From: Adiantum capillus-veneris | Lineage: Eukaryota; Streptophyta; Polypodiopsida; Polypodiales; Pteridaceae | NCBI GenBank assembly: GCA_014529385.2 | Contig: CM043971.1 | Span: 30,213,709 to 30,277,708 of the forward strand | DNA length: 64,000 nt | Direction of reading: 5' to 3' | Shown here: in pieces, positions 11,008 to 22,607 of the stretch | Layout of the letters: every line of letters starts with the position of its first letter | How positions within the stretch are numbered: position 1 is the first letter of the stretch | Position numbers and translations under genes: made by a program | The notes under the pieces: model-generated | Databases searched by the model: none | What the model saw: only the letters and a program-made list of their open reading frames with translations | What the model was told of the DNA's origin: nothing

Positions 11008-11660
11008 GATAGAACACTTGAAAGTTGAGAGATTTAGAGCTTGAAAGTTGAAACTTGAGAGGGTTACGCAATCGAGAGCTTGAGATTTTTTGATAATGGA
11101 GAGAGGAGGTGTGAGAGAGGAAGACTCAAGAGGAAAGCTTCATGGAGGAATGGAGAGCTATGAGGGAGGAATGGAGAGCTTGAGAGCTTGAGAATGACTC
11201 ATGAGCTTGAGCCTTGAGTTGGAACATAATGGAGAAGAAGAGAAAGAGGGCATCCTTATATAGATTTAGAGTGTAGACACTTGCCCTCGAACACAAGAGA
11301 GTTAGATGAGAGAGAGAGAGAGAGAGAGAGAGCGGAGAGAGAGGAGCCTAGGCCCTAATGGAATCCAAGGTAAAGGACAAAGTAATGAGAGAGGGAGAGG
11401 GAGAGAGAGGAGCTAATGGAATCCAAAGCAATGTGAGAGGGAGAGAGAGAGAGGAGGCTCAAGGCATGTGGGAGGTGAGGGGGGGGGGATCCTATGCCAA
11501 AAAGTCACGAAAAATCCTCACAAACAAAGTGCAGTCAACGGTTTTAAAACCGGTCAAACGGACTAAAAAGGGGCCGGACGGAACGGACGCCACTGTCGGA
11601 CAGGACGAAACCAGACGTGACCGGACGGGACGTTACGTCCGACGGACGAGAACAACTGTG

Positions 11661-12296
11661 CCCGTGACAAATGCAAAATGAGGCTCCTCTCAGCTTAAAA
11701 TTCAGCGCCAACTTTTCTGTATGAGGCAACTACATGAAATTTTGCCACTTGGCGCATTTACAAGCATTTTCCCGTTTCAGGTTTGCTGCTTAAAAATCTC
11801 CCGACTGGTTGCCTAGTTGACTTCGCGGCAGAGTTGTAAAATGTTCCCCTAGTCATACCGGAGGTAATGACGCGAACACATTTCACGGCCCAAAATAGCA
11901 GTTTCCTAAATTTTAGGAAATGATTCCGTTGGGCTCCCACTGGTCATCTGACCATCTATCCTCATTGGGACCGCATCCAAAAGTGCAATGTGGCCCATAC
12001 TTTCTGTTGGTGATCCTACCTTGACTTTATGTCTTTATTGAGTTCACTTCCTAGTATCCACCAACTTGCTCAGTGTGACGAGGGGACCTACATGATCTTG
12101 CTCTGAGCCTAGACATCCTCTTACTATACGAATTCCAGTGCTGACCACTTCCCGTCTACGGGTGAAACTACCGTTCACAATGGCCATACAATGTCCGACC
12201 GTTTGCTACTTCAAAAAGAGGTCTCAAAAATAAAACAAAAACTAGAGTGCTTCGTTAGCCTGCATAACGGCAAGTGGATAACAAATTGGTGTAACG
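11661..12296 (-). mobile_element. LTR copy A, right part
   Basis: Continues the alignment to the solo LTR at 28449-29922 after the hAT element. Shared blocks in inverted orientation include GCATTTTCCCG, GTTGACTT and GGTCATCTGACC. This half is more diverged than the left half. The right limit, near GGTGTAAC at 12296, corresponds to the start of the LTR read on the minus strand and is approximate. Confidence 0.65.
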
Positions 12297-12349
12297 GTAC
12301 AAGCCTTCAAGGCGATTGCATTAGAGCTAGGGTACTATTGTAATTACTA

Positions 12350-12411
12350 TTTTGTTCTCATCAAAGCATTGAAGAAGAGTATACATTAGTACAAAGAACA
12401 TAGAAGTGAAA

Positions 12412-12468
<57 letters not shown>

Positions 12469-12605
12469 GTGCGCTTTTTTTTTTTGTGACAAATCTTGTT
12501 AGCCTAAGTGAGTAGAAGTCACTCATACATACAGGAATGTATATACTGTTTTGTTCTCATGCAAGCACTGAACAAGAGTATACATCCGTAAAGAAGAATG
12601 TAGAA

Positions 12606-12666
<61 letters not shown>

Positions 12667-12720
12667 CTTATTATTTGTTTTGCACAAATCTTGTTACTCT
12701 AAGTGAGCGTAAGTCATTGA
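12350..12720. repeat. Tandem duplication (~190 bp) carrying (GA)n
   Basis: Two diverged copies (about 12350-12520 and 12540-12720) share the order: AAGAGTATACAT, a stretch ending in a (GA)n tract (12415-12466 and 12608-12664), then CAAATCTTGTTA and CTAAGTGAG. The GA runs were therefore duplicated with their flanks and did not arise separately. Confidence 0.8.
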
Positions 12721-13228
12721 AACGATTTGATGTAAAGAGTATGCCAAAAAGTTGATGAATTAAGAACAAAACTAAGCAAACGAGAGTTGGGAAGACTTTG
12801 AATGTAGCATGCAATGACTGCTTTACAATGAAATGGACAAAACTTCTGTGGAGAAGAGGAGGAGGACTAGGTAACAACACATATCAGTGGGAGTTTTTGA
12901 TGCAGGAAGAAAGGGCTATATTGGTAAGATGCTCTTCAAAGTTGCGCGTGTGGCTAACTCGCTGACAGAAAAGTAGCGCGAAACGAATTGTTTAGCTGAC
13001 TGAAGGTGGTTGGGGACCACGTTAGAGTTATTTAATTCTATAGTCTCGAGTAGGCCGAGCACGTCCGCAATCTGCACGAACAACATACAATGGTGTTTTG
13101 TGGAGCAACTAGCCAGCACGGCAATGTCGATGGTGATATATGTGTGTGTGTGTCATTAAGAGTGAATTTGGGCTTACACACACACACACTTTGCCCTGGT
13201 TTTGCGGGAACAGAGGGAGGTGGGGAGG

Positions 13229-13230
<2 letters not shown>

Positions 13231-13281
<51 letters not shown>
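13231..13281. repeat. (GA)n microsatellite
   Basis: About 25 GA units, preceded at 13140-13190 by short (GT)n and (CA)n runs that could pair with each other. Confidence 0.9.
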
Positions 13282-13284
<3 letters not shown>

Positions 13285-13679
13285 TGCATTTTTGTATTCG
13301 CACCAAAAGAGGAGAGAGGAGGTCGATGGTGCCAGAGATAGGCGAGATAGGGGTGCCCAACTTTTGACGGCCTTATTTATCGCTTGCCCACTTATTCAGT
13401 GGGTGGCTGGACACTCTTTAAGAAAAGGTCTTAATCTGTTGAAAACTCAGTAAAACCTTATAAGCTGAAAACAATGCTTACACACTCAAAACGCAAGCGT
13501 CCCTCAATGCAGACTCATGCACAGATGCAATGCAAATATAGACTCCTTTACAGAAAAGCATCTGCTTAAACTCACTTTTTCAAAAAGCAACTGCATTTCC
13601 TCAAAGCTTACTCTTCATTCAAGTACCTATCTCATCTCTTGTGCACAACTCTACTCAATTCGGAGTACCTCCTGACTAT

Positions 13680-13939
13680 GGAATATTCCCTATCCGATAC
13701 TCCCGTCACCCGGCCTGTGATGCATCAGGAATACCCATTACTTAAGTCCTTTTTCTCACTAAACTTATGGAACAATTTTTTCGCGATGCTCTAGGTCACG
13801 CATCCCATGATAGTATGACACATTAGAGATGTGTCTCTTCCAGATGGTCGAATACTTCTTCTTGATGCTCTCTATCACCCATCCAATGTGTTGCATCTGA
13901 AGTACCGATTCTTGGTAGCCTACAAATATTCTCGTTAGT
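13680..13939. repeat. Dispersed repeat, partner at 20230-20380
   Basis: Blocks such as GAATACCCA, a TTCNCGATGCT core and GTCAC occur in the same order and direction at 20230-20380. The minus-strand frame here (13959-13765) has no recognised domain. The right edge is cut by the LTR element that starts at 13945. Confidence 0.5.
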
Positions 13940-13944
13940 GCTCC

Positions 13945-15154
13945 TGTGACGTGACACATCCAACCCTATGTGTCCGTGGACAAGCTACAACATGATCAGG
14001 GTTCAGTTCAGTCAAGTCAGTCTAGAATAGGAAGTGATCTGGCACTTTTGTGAGTGTTTGCAGACCGTGCATGTCCAAACACTTAGATTAGATGCATATC
14101 CTCTGGTTGCACACAACATGACCATCAGATTCCAGTCAGATCCCATTAGTAGCATTTTTACAGTGCATAGGCCTATTTTCCCTATTTTTGACATTTTTCA
14201 CTTATTATTTTTTAATGACTTTTGTTGGAAAGTAGGTAGGGCAATTTTGCTAAGTTTTTATAAATAAAAACCTAGCGCTAGCACTTTCTGGAGAGGAGGT
14301 AGCAGGAGCACAAGCTCAACAGGCAACTTCTCAGCAGAACCCAAGAGGCCTAGCGATTTCTGCATCAGTAGAACAGCCCTAGCGTTTTTCATCTACAAGA
14401 CCAGCCTTGGCGATTTGTGCTCAGCAGATCAGCCCGGCGTCAACACTACACAACAGATCAGCCTAGCGTTTTGCATTTGCAGGACATCCGGCGACAGCAG
14501 AAGACAATTTCAGCCCTAGCGTTTTTGGTTTGCATCACAACCTCAGCGTTTTTGCAGATCATCGCAACGGAACATTAAGAACCACCAGCGTTTTCAGTTT
14601 TCAGCCTTTAGACACCGCAGAAGAACCCCCGAACCTCGCAGATCTCACCTTCCCGCCACAATTCCTCACTCACGGTCATTTTCCGCAAGGTTTACAATTT
14701 CAGCCCGGAAAACGCAGATTTCAGCATCTGCGTTTTCAGCGTGTCGTCGTCGCCATCGACATCGTCATTGACATAGAGTTAGAATTCAACAGATAAAGTT
14801 TTGCAGATTTCAGCCATTAGCATTTTCAGATTTCAACCCGTCTCGTCGTCGTTCTCATCGTCGTAAACATCGTCGGCAAGTCCAAGCATTGCAGAGATTT
14901 GTGCAATCAATAGTAGACCGCTCTCGCCATAGAGAGTGGGGCCTTCGGAGGAGGGTTTGACAACTTGTCTGGTGTCGTATTCTTCTCTCTCTATCTCTCA
15001 GTCTTAGCATCTTCATTCACTTTGTTTGTGTCCATTGCACTCTCTCACGAAAGGAACGGAAGGCTCTCCCTATCGTAAGTAAAAGGAATCCTTGAGCACA
15101 GTCCGGAGCACTCATCTTGAGCAAAGTTCAACATTCATTCCGCTGCACCTTACA
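13945..15154 (+). repeat. 5' LTR
   Basis: Begins TGTGACGTGACAC and ends CCTTACA, 1210 bp. A TATA box TATAAATA lies at 14259-14266. Downstream, in the presumed R/U5, short units of the type CAGCCCTAGCGTTTTT recur several times between about 14330 and 14610. Confidence 0.92.
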
Positions 15155-15167
15155 TTGGTATCAGAGC
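15155..15167 (+). promoter_or_regulatory. Primer-binding site (initiator tRNA-Met)
   Basis: TGGTATCAGAGC at 15156-15167, one base after the 5' LTR. This is the standard tRNA-Met-i complement used to start minus-strand DNA synthesis. Confidence 0.92.
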
Positions 15168-15641
15168 TTTGACAGTGTTCTGTATCACTCAAGGAAAGAA
15201 CCACAAGAACCACATAATTTTTTTTGCTTGTTGCGGTCGCACGAAACCAAGTTCGCTTGGGTGTGTCGATTCCTAATCGTGTTTTTGAAGAGTGACAGGA
15301 ATCCCAGGAAATAAGGGCTTGTCCAGCCTCCCCTTGTGTCTCTTTTCACTCATTGAGAGCGGACCGTGCACTTAGCGGCCGGCCAATCGACGTGAGGTGG
15401 AAAAAAGCAACCTTGGTGTGAGTGCCAGGCCGCCAAGGGGTGCGCCCGCAAAAAAGAGCAGAACTCGGGTGAAGAGAAGATCCTTCTCTAACACAGATTG
15501 CAAGCTAATGAAGAACCTCAAGAACCTCAAGACCCGCAAGAACCTCAAGAACTCAAGAACCCCAAGAACCATGACCCCCAAGAACCCAAGTTCCTCGTGA
15601 ACTTAAGATGCCACGACCACAAGAACCCACGACTTCAGTGG

Positions 15642-16262
15642 ATGGTCATCACTCGAAGCGGAATGGATACTTCGCTTGGAAGTGATGAGCATGAGAGAAG
15701 CGAAGAATTTTCCCCAACAGGAGGTTTTTCCGACCCTCCCCCTTCTCCATCTACGCCAAGGATTGCACTAACTCCTATGGAGGAGTTGGAGCAGATGTTT
15801 ATGGACAGGAAGTTAGAACGCGAAGCAAGAAGAGTAGAAAGAATGGCAGAATTTGATCGCAGACACGCAGAAAGAAAAGCAGAAAGAGAAGCAGAAAGAA
15901 AGGCAGCCATAGAGCGTGAGCATGAGCAAGTGCGACACATGCAAGAGTTGTTGCGACTCTTTTCTCAAGTGCAGGCACAAATGCAAGAGATTCGGGAAAA
16001 GGAGACTCTCTCAGTCTCTTATTCTCCAAAGCATGATAATGATGAGCATGATGATTTGGATGACACTGACAAGCATGATGATTTGCATGATCAAGATGTG
16101 ATTTCTCACAAGCATGATGATTTGCATGAAGATGATGTGATTGTTCACAAGGTTGATGGTTTAGTTGATACTTTCTCTAGGGAAGCTAACCTCATTGCAG
16201 AGACTATCAATCACAAAGAACCGATCTTGGCTCTCGAGTCGAGGTCCAAGGAACCCGCATAG
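15642..16262 (+). CDS. Coiled-coil protein of the non-autonomous LTR element
   Basis: 207 residues from the first ATG; the frame is open another 48 codons upstream but has no ATG there. That upstream stretch is an AAGAACCTC-type tandem repeat that would read as Pro-Glu repeats. Residues about 45-120 form a strongly charged predicted coiled coil (Arg/Glu/Ala heptads such as AERKAEREAERKA). The rest holds acidic repeats of the form HDDLH (four to five copies). No zinc knuckle and no retroviral enzyme motif is seen. By position it should be the Gag-like product, but I do not recognise the family. Confidence 0.6.
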   Translation: MVITRSGMDTSLGSDEHERSEEFSPTGGFSDPPPSPSTPRIALTPMEELEQMFMDRKLEREARRVERMAEFDRRHAERKAEREAERKAAIEREHEQVRHMQELLRLFSQVQAQMQEIREKETLSVSYSPKHDNDEHDDLDDTDKHDDLHDQDVISHKHDDLHEDDVIVHKVDGLVDTFSREANLIAETINHKEPILALESRSKEPA

Positions 16263-17054
16263 GACGATTCGACCAACCAGGAAGAAGCGATCTTGGCTCT
16301 CGAGCCTAGGTCCAAAGAACCCTTACAAGAAGTACCATGTGTTCGAATGATTTGTCAGCACGCATTATACGAGTGTCATTCGTGATTGTTTCCTGTATTT
16401 TCGTCAGCGTCTTTATGTGATATTCTTTTCCTAGGCATGACATATTGTACGTTGAGCACGTTTCACTCGTATGCGGATTGTTCATGAAAAGCTGAAAAGT
16501 ATGCATTCAAGGAAGTCACATTCCATGTCTCTTCCTTGGCATGACACATTTGTAGAAAGAGCACATGAAAGTATGAGCATCAAGCGTGAGCATTTTCATT
16601 GTGTTTTGCCACAATTGATTGATTTAGATCAGCACGACAAGATTTGATCTCATTGTTTGCGTGTGTGTGGTGAACGGTTTGGCAATCCGTCTCTTTGTTC
16701 ATCTACATTGCATGCATAGTCTTTGAGGAAGACAAGATTTTTTCCAGTCACTTTACATGGAATAGGTATGTTCATGTTTTTGTGTTGGAAGTGGTTCAGG
16801 AATTTTCAGCCGTGGAGATTCTTGAAGACGGAAGAAAGCATGACTCTAGACGAAGTTGAAGCATCGAAGGAGCCACATATGACTTTGTCGCTTTCAACGC
16901 GGCCCAAAGAAGAAGGCATTGCAAACCTTTATGAAGTTCAAGTATTGCACGATCCACACATCAGAGTGGGCCAGCGAAGAGTCCCTTCCAGGATTCCGGA
17001 TGCTATTGGCGATCTCCATCGACGCCATACAGTTCGGTACCAATACCTCACTTT

Positions 17055-17067
17055 GAAAAGGAGGGGA
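17055..17067 (+). promoter_or_regulatory. Polypurine tract
   Basis: GAAAAGGAGGGGA directly before the 3' LTR start; it primes plus-strand synthesis in LTR elements. Confidence 0.88.
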
Positions 17068-18284
17068 TGTCACGTGACACATCCACATCCAACCCTATGT
17101 GTGCGTGGACAAGCTACAACATGATCAGGGTTCAGTTCAGTCAAGTCAGTCTAGAATAGGAAGTGATCTGGCACTTTTGTGAGTTTGTTCGCAGACCGTG
17201 CATGTCCAGACACTTAGTTAGATGCATATCCTCTGGTTGCACACAGCATGACCATCAGATTCCAATCAGTAGCATTTTTACAGTGCATAGGCCTATTTTC
17301 CCTATTTTTGACATTTTTCACTTATTATTTTTAAGCGACTTTTGTTGGAAAGTAGGTAGGGCAATTTTGCTAAGTTTGTATAAATAAAAACCTAGCACTA
17401 GCACTTTCTGGAGAAGAGGCAGCAGGAGCACAAGCTCAATAGGCAACTTCTCAGCAGAACCCAAGAGGCCTAGCGTTCTCTGCATCAGCAGGACGGCCCT
17501 AGCGTTTTTCATCTACAAGACCAGCCTTGGCGATTTGTGCACAACAGATCAGCCCGGCGTCAACACGGCACAGCAGATCAGCCTAGCGTTTTGCATTTGC
17601 AGGACATCCGGCGACAGCAGAAGACAATTTCAGCCCTAGCGTTTTTGGTTTGCATCACAACCTCAGCGTTTTTGCAGATCATTGCGACGGAACATCAAGA
17701 ACCACCAGCGTTTTCAGTTTTCAGCCTTTAGACACCGCAGAAGAACCCCCGAACCTCGCAGATCTCACCTTCCCGCCGCAGTTCCTCGCCGCATGGTCAG
17801 TTTCCGCAAGGTTTATAGTTTCAGCCCGGAAAACGCAGATTTCAGCATCTACGTTTTCAGCGTGTCGTCGTCGCATCGTCGCCATCGACATAGAGTTAGA
17901 ATTCAGCAGATAAAGATTTGCAGATTTCAGCCATTAGCATTTTCAGATTTCAACCCGTCTCGTCGTCGTCCTCATCGTCGTCGACATTGTCGGCAAGTTT
18001 AAGCATTGTAGAGATTTGTGCAATCAATAGTAGACCGCTCTCGCCATAGAGAGTGGGGCCTTCGGAGGAGGGTTTGACAACTTGTCTGGTGTCGTATTCT
18101 TCTCTCTCTATCTCTCGGTCTCAGCACCTTCATTCACAGTGTTCATTCACTTTGTTTGTGTCCATTGCACTCTCTCATTAAAGGAACGGAAGGCTCTCCC
18201 TTCTGTAAGTAAAAGGAATCCTTGAGCACAGTCCGGAGCACTCATCTTGAGCAAAGTTCAACGTTCATTCCGCTGCACCTTACA
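17068..18284 (+). repeat. 3' LTR
   Basis: 1217 bp, beginning TGTCACGTGACAC and ending CCTTACA, aligned end to end with the 5' LTR. The differences include a short duplication near the start and a few small deletions. Confidence 0.92.
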
Positions 18285-18289
18285 GCTCC

Positions 18290-19900
18290 GGTCATTTCTC
18301 TGAATGAGACACTAGAAAATATATGTACTCGGGTAGGATTTCTTTTTTTTTTTTGTGTGTCTTAAGATGGTTCGATGATCTTGAAGTAGGACAATAAATA
18401 TAATACTAAGAAACCAAGGCATGCCTAATAGAGCACCACAAATAGCTAGCTATGAGAACCCAGATCCTTGAACATGTATTCAAAGGAACATGATTAACAG
18501 TCTTTCCATCACCATGACCGTTTTCCACATCCCCCGTAGGACTCTCATAGCCCGCTTCGCCCTCCTCGCTCTTGCCCATCCTGCCTCCTCCCCCCATCAG
18601 TCACCCGCCCCTTGGCCTTCACCAACGCTGCTCCCTATTCTAGCGTGTCCACGATACTCTAGATGAAGCTCAGCAGTCTTCCACATAATCATTTAAAAGT
18701 TGTTTCTGAGGCCAAGTGTGGAATGAGCAGGTCACTTGACGGCTATTCCAGGTTAGAACTTCAGAGTCAGATATCAGATCGAATCAGATAGGATGAGCAG
18801 AATGAGACTTCAAATGAACACGAGGAAAACCAAAAAGACAACTGAACTGAAAGAGTAGAATTAGATGGTGGACAACAAGACAACTGGAATTGATATATTC
18901 AGATTGCTAAGTCAGAAGTACAATTGAACTCGCGTACAACTAGAAGTACAATTGCTAAGTCAGAAGTACAACTCAACTGGCACGGAGTGCTGGATTACAA
19001 AGGAGTACAAGAGTTCCTCAAAGGCTCATAAGTACAACAGGTCTCTGCTCAAGAGTAGCCGACAAGATACAGACCGATGGATAGACCGATACACACCCCA
19101 AAATGAAGTAGCGGGTGCTATTTATAGGTGTCCGTACTAGGTTTTGACCGACTGTGCGATCGTACATTTATCGGTGGTAATTATTACAACTATTAGTAAT
19201 CCTACTATGTACTCACACTTCCATAGAGCAGATTCCAACTAACTACATCCTCCTTCCCTTACTTGAATTTTGGCATATTTCCAAAATTCCAGATTTTGCT
19301 CGGATCTTAGCGTTTGCGTGTCCATGTATTTGGAGCCTTCTTTCAAGTGCTCGTTGGTACATTGTCACAAACGGGAGCACACACTAAAAATCAATAAGCT
19401 GAAAATGAATAATGTTTCAACCAAAAGAGACGTGAGAGAGATCGACACAATATTGGAGACCAGAACATGGGTTGCCCCCCCCCCCCCCCTCAAAGAGAAT
19501 CTTCACTAGGGAGAATCTTTTTACAAACACAAGAACCGGAGTGACCCCTCCGTTCTAGTTCATAGGCTTGATGATATCTTTCCTTTCGGGAATGCGAGAG
19601 GCAAGCTCTCTTCTCAGTTTCCTTTTGATCTGTACTTACAGAATGGAAGCTCTGCAGATCCATCCCGATTCCGTTTTCGAATCCCCGAGTGTAGGCTGAA
19701 GCCTCCTTGCTCACTTCTCCGAGACGGAGCATGTGCAAAACACAAACACGGCAACAAGATGTGATGGATTTTAGGGTTAGGGTTTCTGCGTCTCAGTCAT
19801 AGACGCATCGATCCAATGTGTTCGTTTGGCCCATCCCAGATTCACTCTCCCTAGGAAGGTGGTCCATGCCAATCTCTTTGTCAAAGTCGGAATTCTCTCT
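18290..19900. other. No gene recognised
   Basis: Mixed-composition sequence with a C run at 19476-19488 and no frame with a recognisable domain. A telomere-box-like AGGGTTAGGGTTT occurs near 19775, as is common in plant promoters, but no gene follows that I can support. Confidence 0.5.
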
Positions 19901-20023
19901 ATACTAATTGCATCTCAAGGTTGTGTGTATCTTGGGTCTATCCATTGGGCATGTCAATTCTATGCCGAACCACCCTTGTTCACTTGTATGAGCAAATTGT
20001 TATCAGCATGGATCGCCTTTCCC

Positions 20024-20030
<7 letters not shown>

Positions 20031-20068
<38 letters not shown>
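20031..20068. repeat. (CT)n microsatellite
   Basis: About 19 CT units; a further (CT)n lies at 20751-20781. Both create false Leu-Ser peptides in surrounding frames. Confidence 0.9.
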
Positions 20069-20070
<2 letters not shown>

Positions 20071-20745
20071 CTCAATGATCTTTCTTCTCCACAAGTGTCC
20101 CTTGTTCATGTGTCTTGCATTTCAAGTGTTCTAGATCGAAGTCGAGGTACCCACCGGATCACGAGTCAATTCTTGTCTTCATTGCATCTTCCGTTGCCAC
20201 CTTTGATAATGCAGACAAAAATTCCTCGCGGGAAAGAATTTGCTTTCCCTGAGGCATCGGGAATACCCACTTCCCGGTCTCTTTCACTGAACAAACGATA
20301 CAACTCCTTCGTGATGCTTAATGTCACCCATCATTGGATACATCAGAGTTGTCTGTTCCTGATGGCTTTTAGCAATTCCAGTAGGTCGTACACATTTCGA
20401 AAAAGGGTGAATAAGCAGAATCTCGCGGATATTGCTCTAGAGATCAAAAGAAAAAGGGCACTTGCCTTCACAGATGCCCCTTTGCAAGCATGCATGCAAA
20501 ATCTTGCAATTAGTGAAACGTTCTCTCTCTCGTACGTTTTCTCTCATTTTCTCTCATTGTGTCCACCATTTGTCTCATAGTTCAATACGCCTTGGCTTTG
20601 CGCGACAGAGGTGAACCAATGTCATCCCTACCTTGCTTCCTGCTGACCTAAAAGGAGGCTTGGTATTGCGGTTGATTTGGGATTGGATCGAGAGAAGAAC
20701 GGAGGGACGTGGAGAGCATGCACGCCCTCCTCTTTGTTGCTCTCC

Positions 20746-20784
<39 letters not shown>

Positions 20785-21291
20785 CTACGGAGGCCTGCAT
20801 CTTTCTGTCTTGCCTATCGTGAGTGCATAGCAGTGCTTGATTGCTTAGATTAGGTGTTGAAGAAGCGTTGAAGAAGCATGTGCCCTGGTCGCTGATCTAC
20901 GAATGAAAGGATGTTGAGGACTGGATGAAGGCCTGTTTAGAGTTGCTGCATGTTGAGGGCTGTTGGAGAGTGGAGAGACGAGTCACGAGAGGATGCGCAT
21001 CGGCGAGGAAGCAATGGCAATGACAACCAAAAGCCTTGTGTAGGGACTTTAGGCAGGGAAGGGGACCTTAGGTTGTTGGGGCACGAATCTTGATGATAAT
21101 ATGAATTTTTTAATAATAGAGCAAGTAGGAAAACATGGTAGATCTACAGTTCTAGTAGATCTGTAATTCCTAACTTTTACAGTTCAAAGTGTATACATTT
21201 AAATATCCCAATTTCAGTAAATAGAAATTACTCAAAAAATAAGAAAATAGTCCATTTAGCAACATTCCTCTAGCTTCTAAACAGTTGTCTT

Positions 21292-21848
21292 TGTCACAAG
21301 GCGGGCACCACGGGCCAATAGAAAAGAACAGAATGAATAGACTTTTAGCACTTCGATAACAACTAAACTGAAAGAGAGAGACTGACACACGACACAGAGT
21401 GGCGGGATTCCACCCCAGAGAGTATTGGCCCCAAACCTTGGCGCCCCTTTCGGTATTTCTTTATATTGCATCAACACAGTACAAGCCGGTACTCCAGACT
21501 CTGCACCTTCTCCAGGAAGCATGCCAGAGAATGAGCCCTAGCCTCATATTTAAAGGCCCTTGGCCTGAAAAGCAGTTATAGTAAAAAGCCTTTAAAACTC
21601 AAAAGCTTCTTGTCCAAAAGCAAATCCAAGAAGCTGCCAATGCAATTTATGAAAATCTGTACAGCATGCCACGTCATCAGCCAACGCAAAACGCGGAAAT
21701 CCGTACAGCATGCCACGTCATCATGTTAGTGCAATTTTCAGAAATCTGCCACGTCATCAGTTTTTGCGTGCGTGCGGGTCCTGCTTTATTTTAATCCCTT
21801 TATGTCACTCGGGGTCCCATCGACCGGGGTCCCCATAAGTTGGTAGGA
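21292..21848 (-). repeat. Extra LTR copy, truncated
   Basis: Starts TGTCACAAGG on the plus strand and follows the neighbouring LTR closely, but lacks the last ~100 bp (the U3 start in element orientation). The following copy lacks its first ~7 bp at the junction, as expected for a recombinational tandem duplication of the LTR. Confidence 0.8.
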
Positions 21849-22500
21849 AAGGCGCGCACCACGTGCCAATAGAAAAGAACAGACTCAACAGACTTTTAGC
21901 ACTTCAATAACAACTAAACTGAAAGAGAGAGACGACGCGCGACACGGATTGGCGGGATTCCACCCCAGAGAGTATTGGCCCCAAACCTTGGCACCCTTTT
22001 CAATATTTCTTTATATTGCATCAACACAGTACAAGCCGATACTCCAGACTCTGCACCTTCTCCAGGAAGCATGCCAGAGAATGAGCCCTAGCCTCATATT
22101 TAAAGGCCCTTGGCCTGAAAAGCAGTTACAGTAAAAAACCTTCAAAACTCAAAAGCTTTTGGTCCAAAAGCAAAGCCAAAAAGCTGCCAACGCAATTTAT
22201 AGAAATCCGTACAGCCTGCCACGTCATCAGCCAACGCAAAACGTGGAATCCGTACAGTCTGCCACGTCATCATGTCAGCGCAATTTTCGAAAATCTACCA
22301 CGTCATCAGTTTTTGCGTGCGTGCGGGTCCTGCTTTATTTTAATCCCTTTATGTCACTTGGGGCCCCATCGAACGGGGTCCCCATAAGTTGGTAGGACTT
22401 CTTCTGCTGTTACTTGTTCTTCTTAGGGTTTAGGCCGCTCTGCCAGCATCTGCAAGTTGGCTCCATTCTTTAGGCTTTGACACGTCAACAGTTTGTGACA
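21849..22500 (-). repeat. 3' LTR
   Basis: Ends CAGTTTGTGACA on the plus strand, i.e. begins TGTCACAAACTG in element orientation, directly next to the purine tract (AGAAGGGGAGA in element orientation). It contains three copies of TGCCACGTCATCA and the poly(A)/U5 module. Confidence 0.85.
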
Positions 22501-22607
22501 TCTCCCCTTCTTGAAAGAGAGTAATCGTCCACGATTACAGCATATCTGCAAAACAACTCAAGTTAGCTCAAAAATTTCCGAGGGACAATCAGTTTGCTCT
22601 TTTTATT

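Larger units (their letters stand above)
7570..11660 (-). mobile_element. hAT transposon, full length (~4.1 kb)
   Basis: The element carries a five-exon hAT transposase on the minus strand. The ends are similar inverted repeats, CAGGGTGGTCTCGT on the left and CAGTTGTTCTCGT on the right read in reverse complement. Both subterminal regions are rich in short ACGT/CG motifs (ACGTACG repeats at 7600-7680, GGACG repeats at 11570-11650), as is usual for hAT elements. Comparison with the uninterrupted LTR at 28449-29922 places the insertion between 7569 and 11661. The flanking 8-mers CCTATGAG (7562-7569) and CCCGTGAC (11661-11668) would be a diverged 8-bp target duplication (5 of 8 matching). Confidence 0.8.
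13945..18284 (+). mobile_element. Non-autonomous LTR retrotransposon, complete
   Basis: Both LTRs, primer-binding site, polypurine tract and a perfect 5-bp target duplication GCTCC (13940-13944 and 18285-18289) are present. The internal region is only 1.9 kb and encodes one ORF with no protease, reverse transcriptase or integrase, so movement must rely on proteins supplied by another element. The LTRs differ by a few percent by eye, with several small indels. In design it matches LARD/TR-GAG-type non-autonomous elements. Confidence 0.93.

Noticed and set aside
7570-11660. Exact 8-bp target duplication for the hAT element
   Set aside because: The candidate pair matches at only 5 of 8 positions; the boundary rests on the LTR comparison instead.
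19921-20580. 219-codon plus-strand frame
   Set aside because: It begins without convincing signals, runs through a CT repeat, and part of it overlaps a dispersed repeat; no domain is visible.
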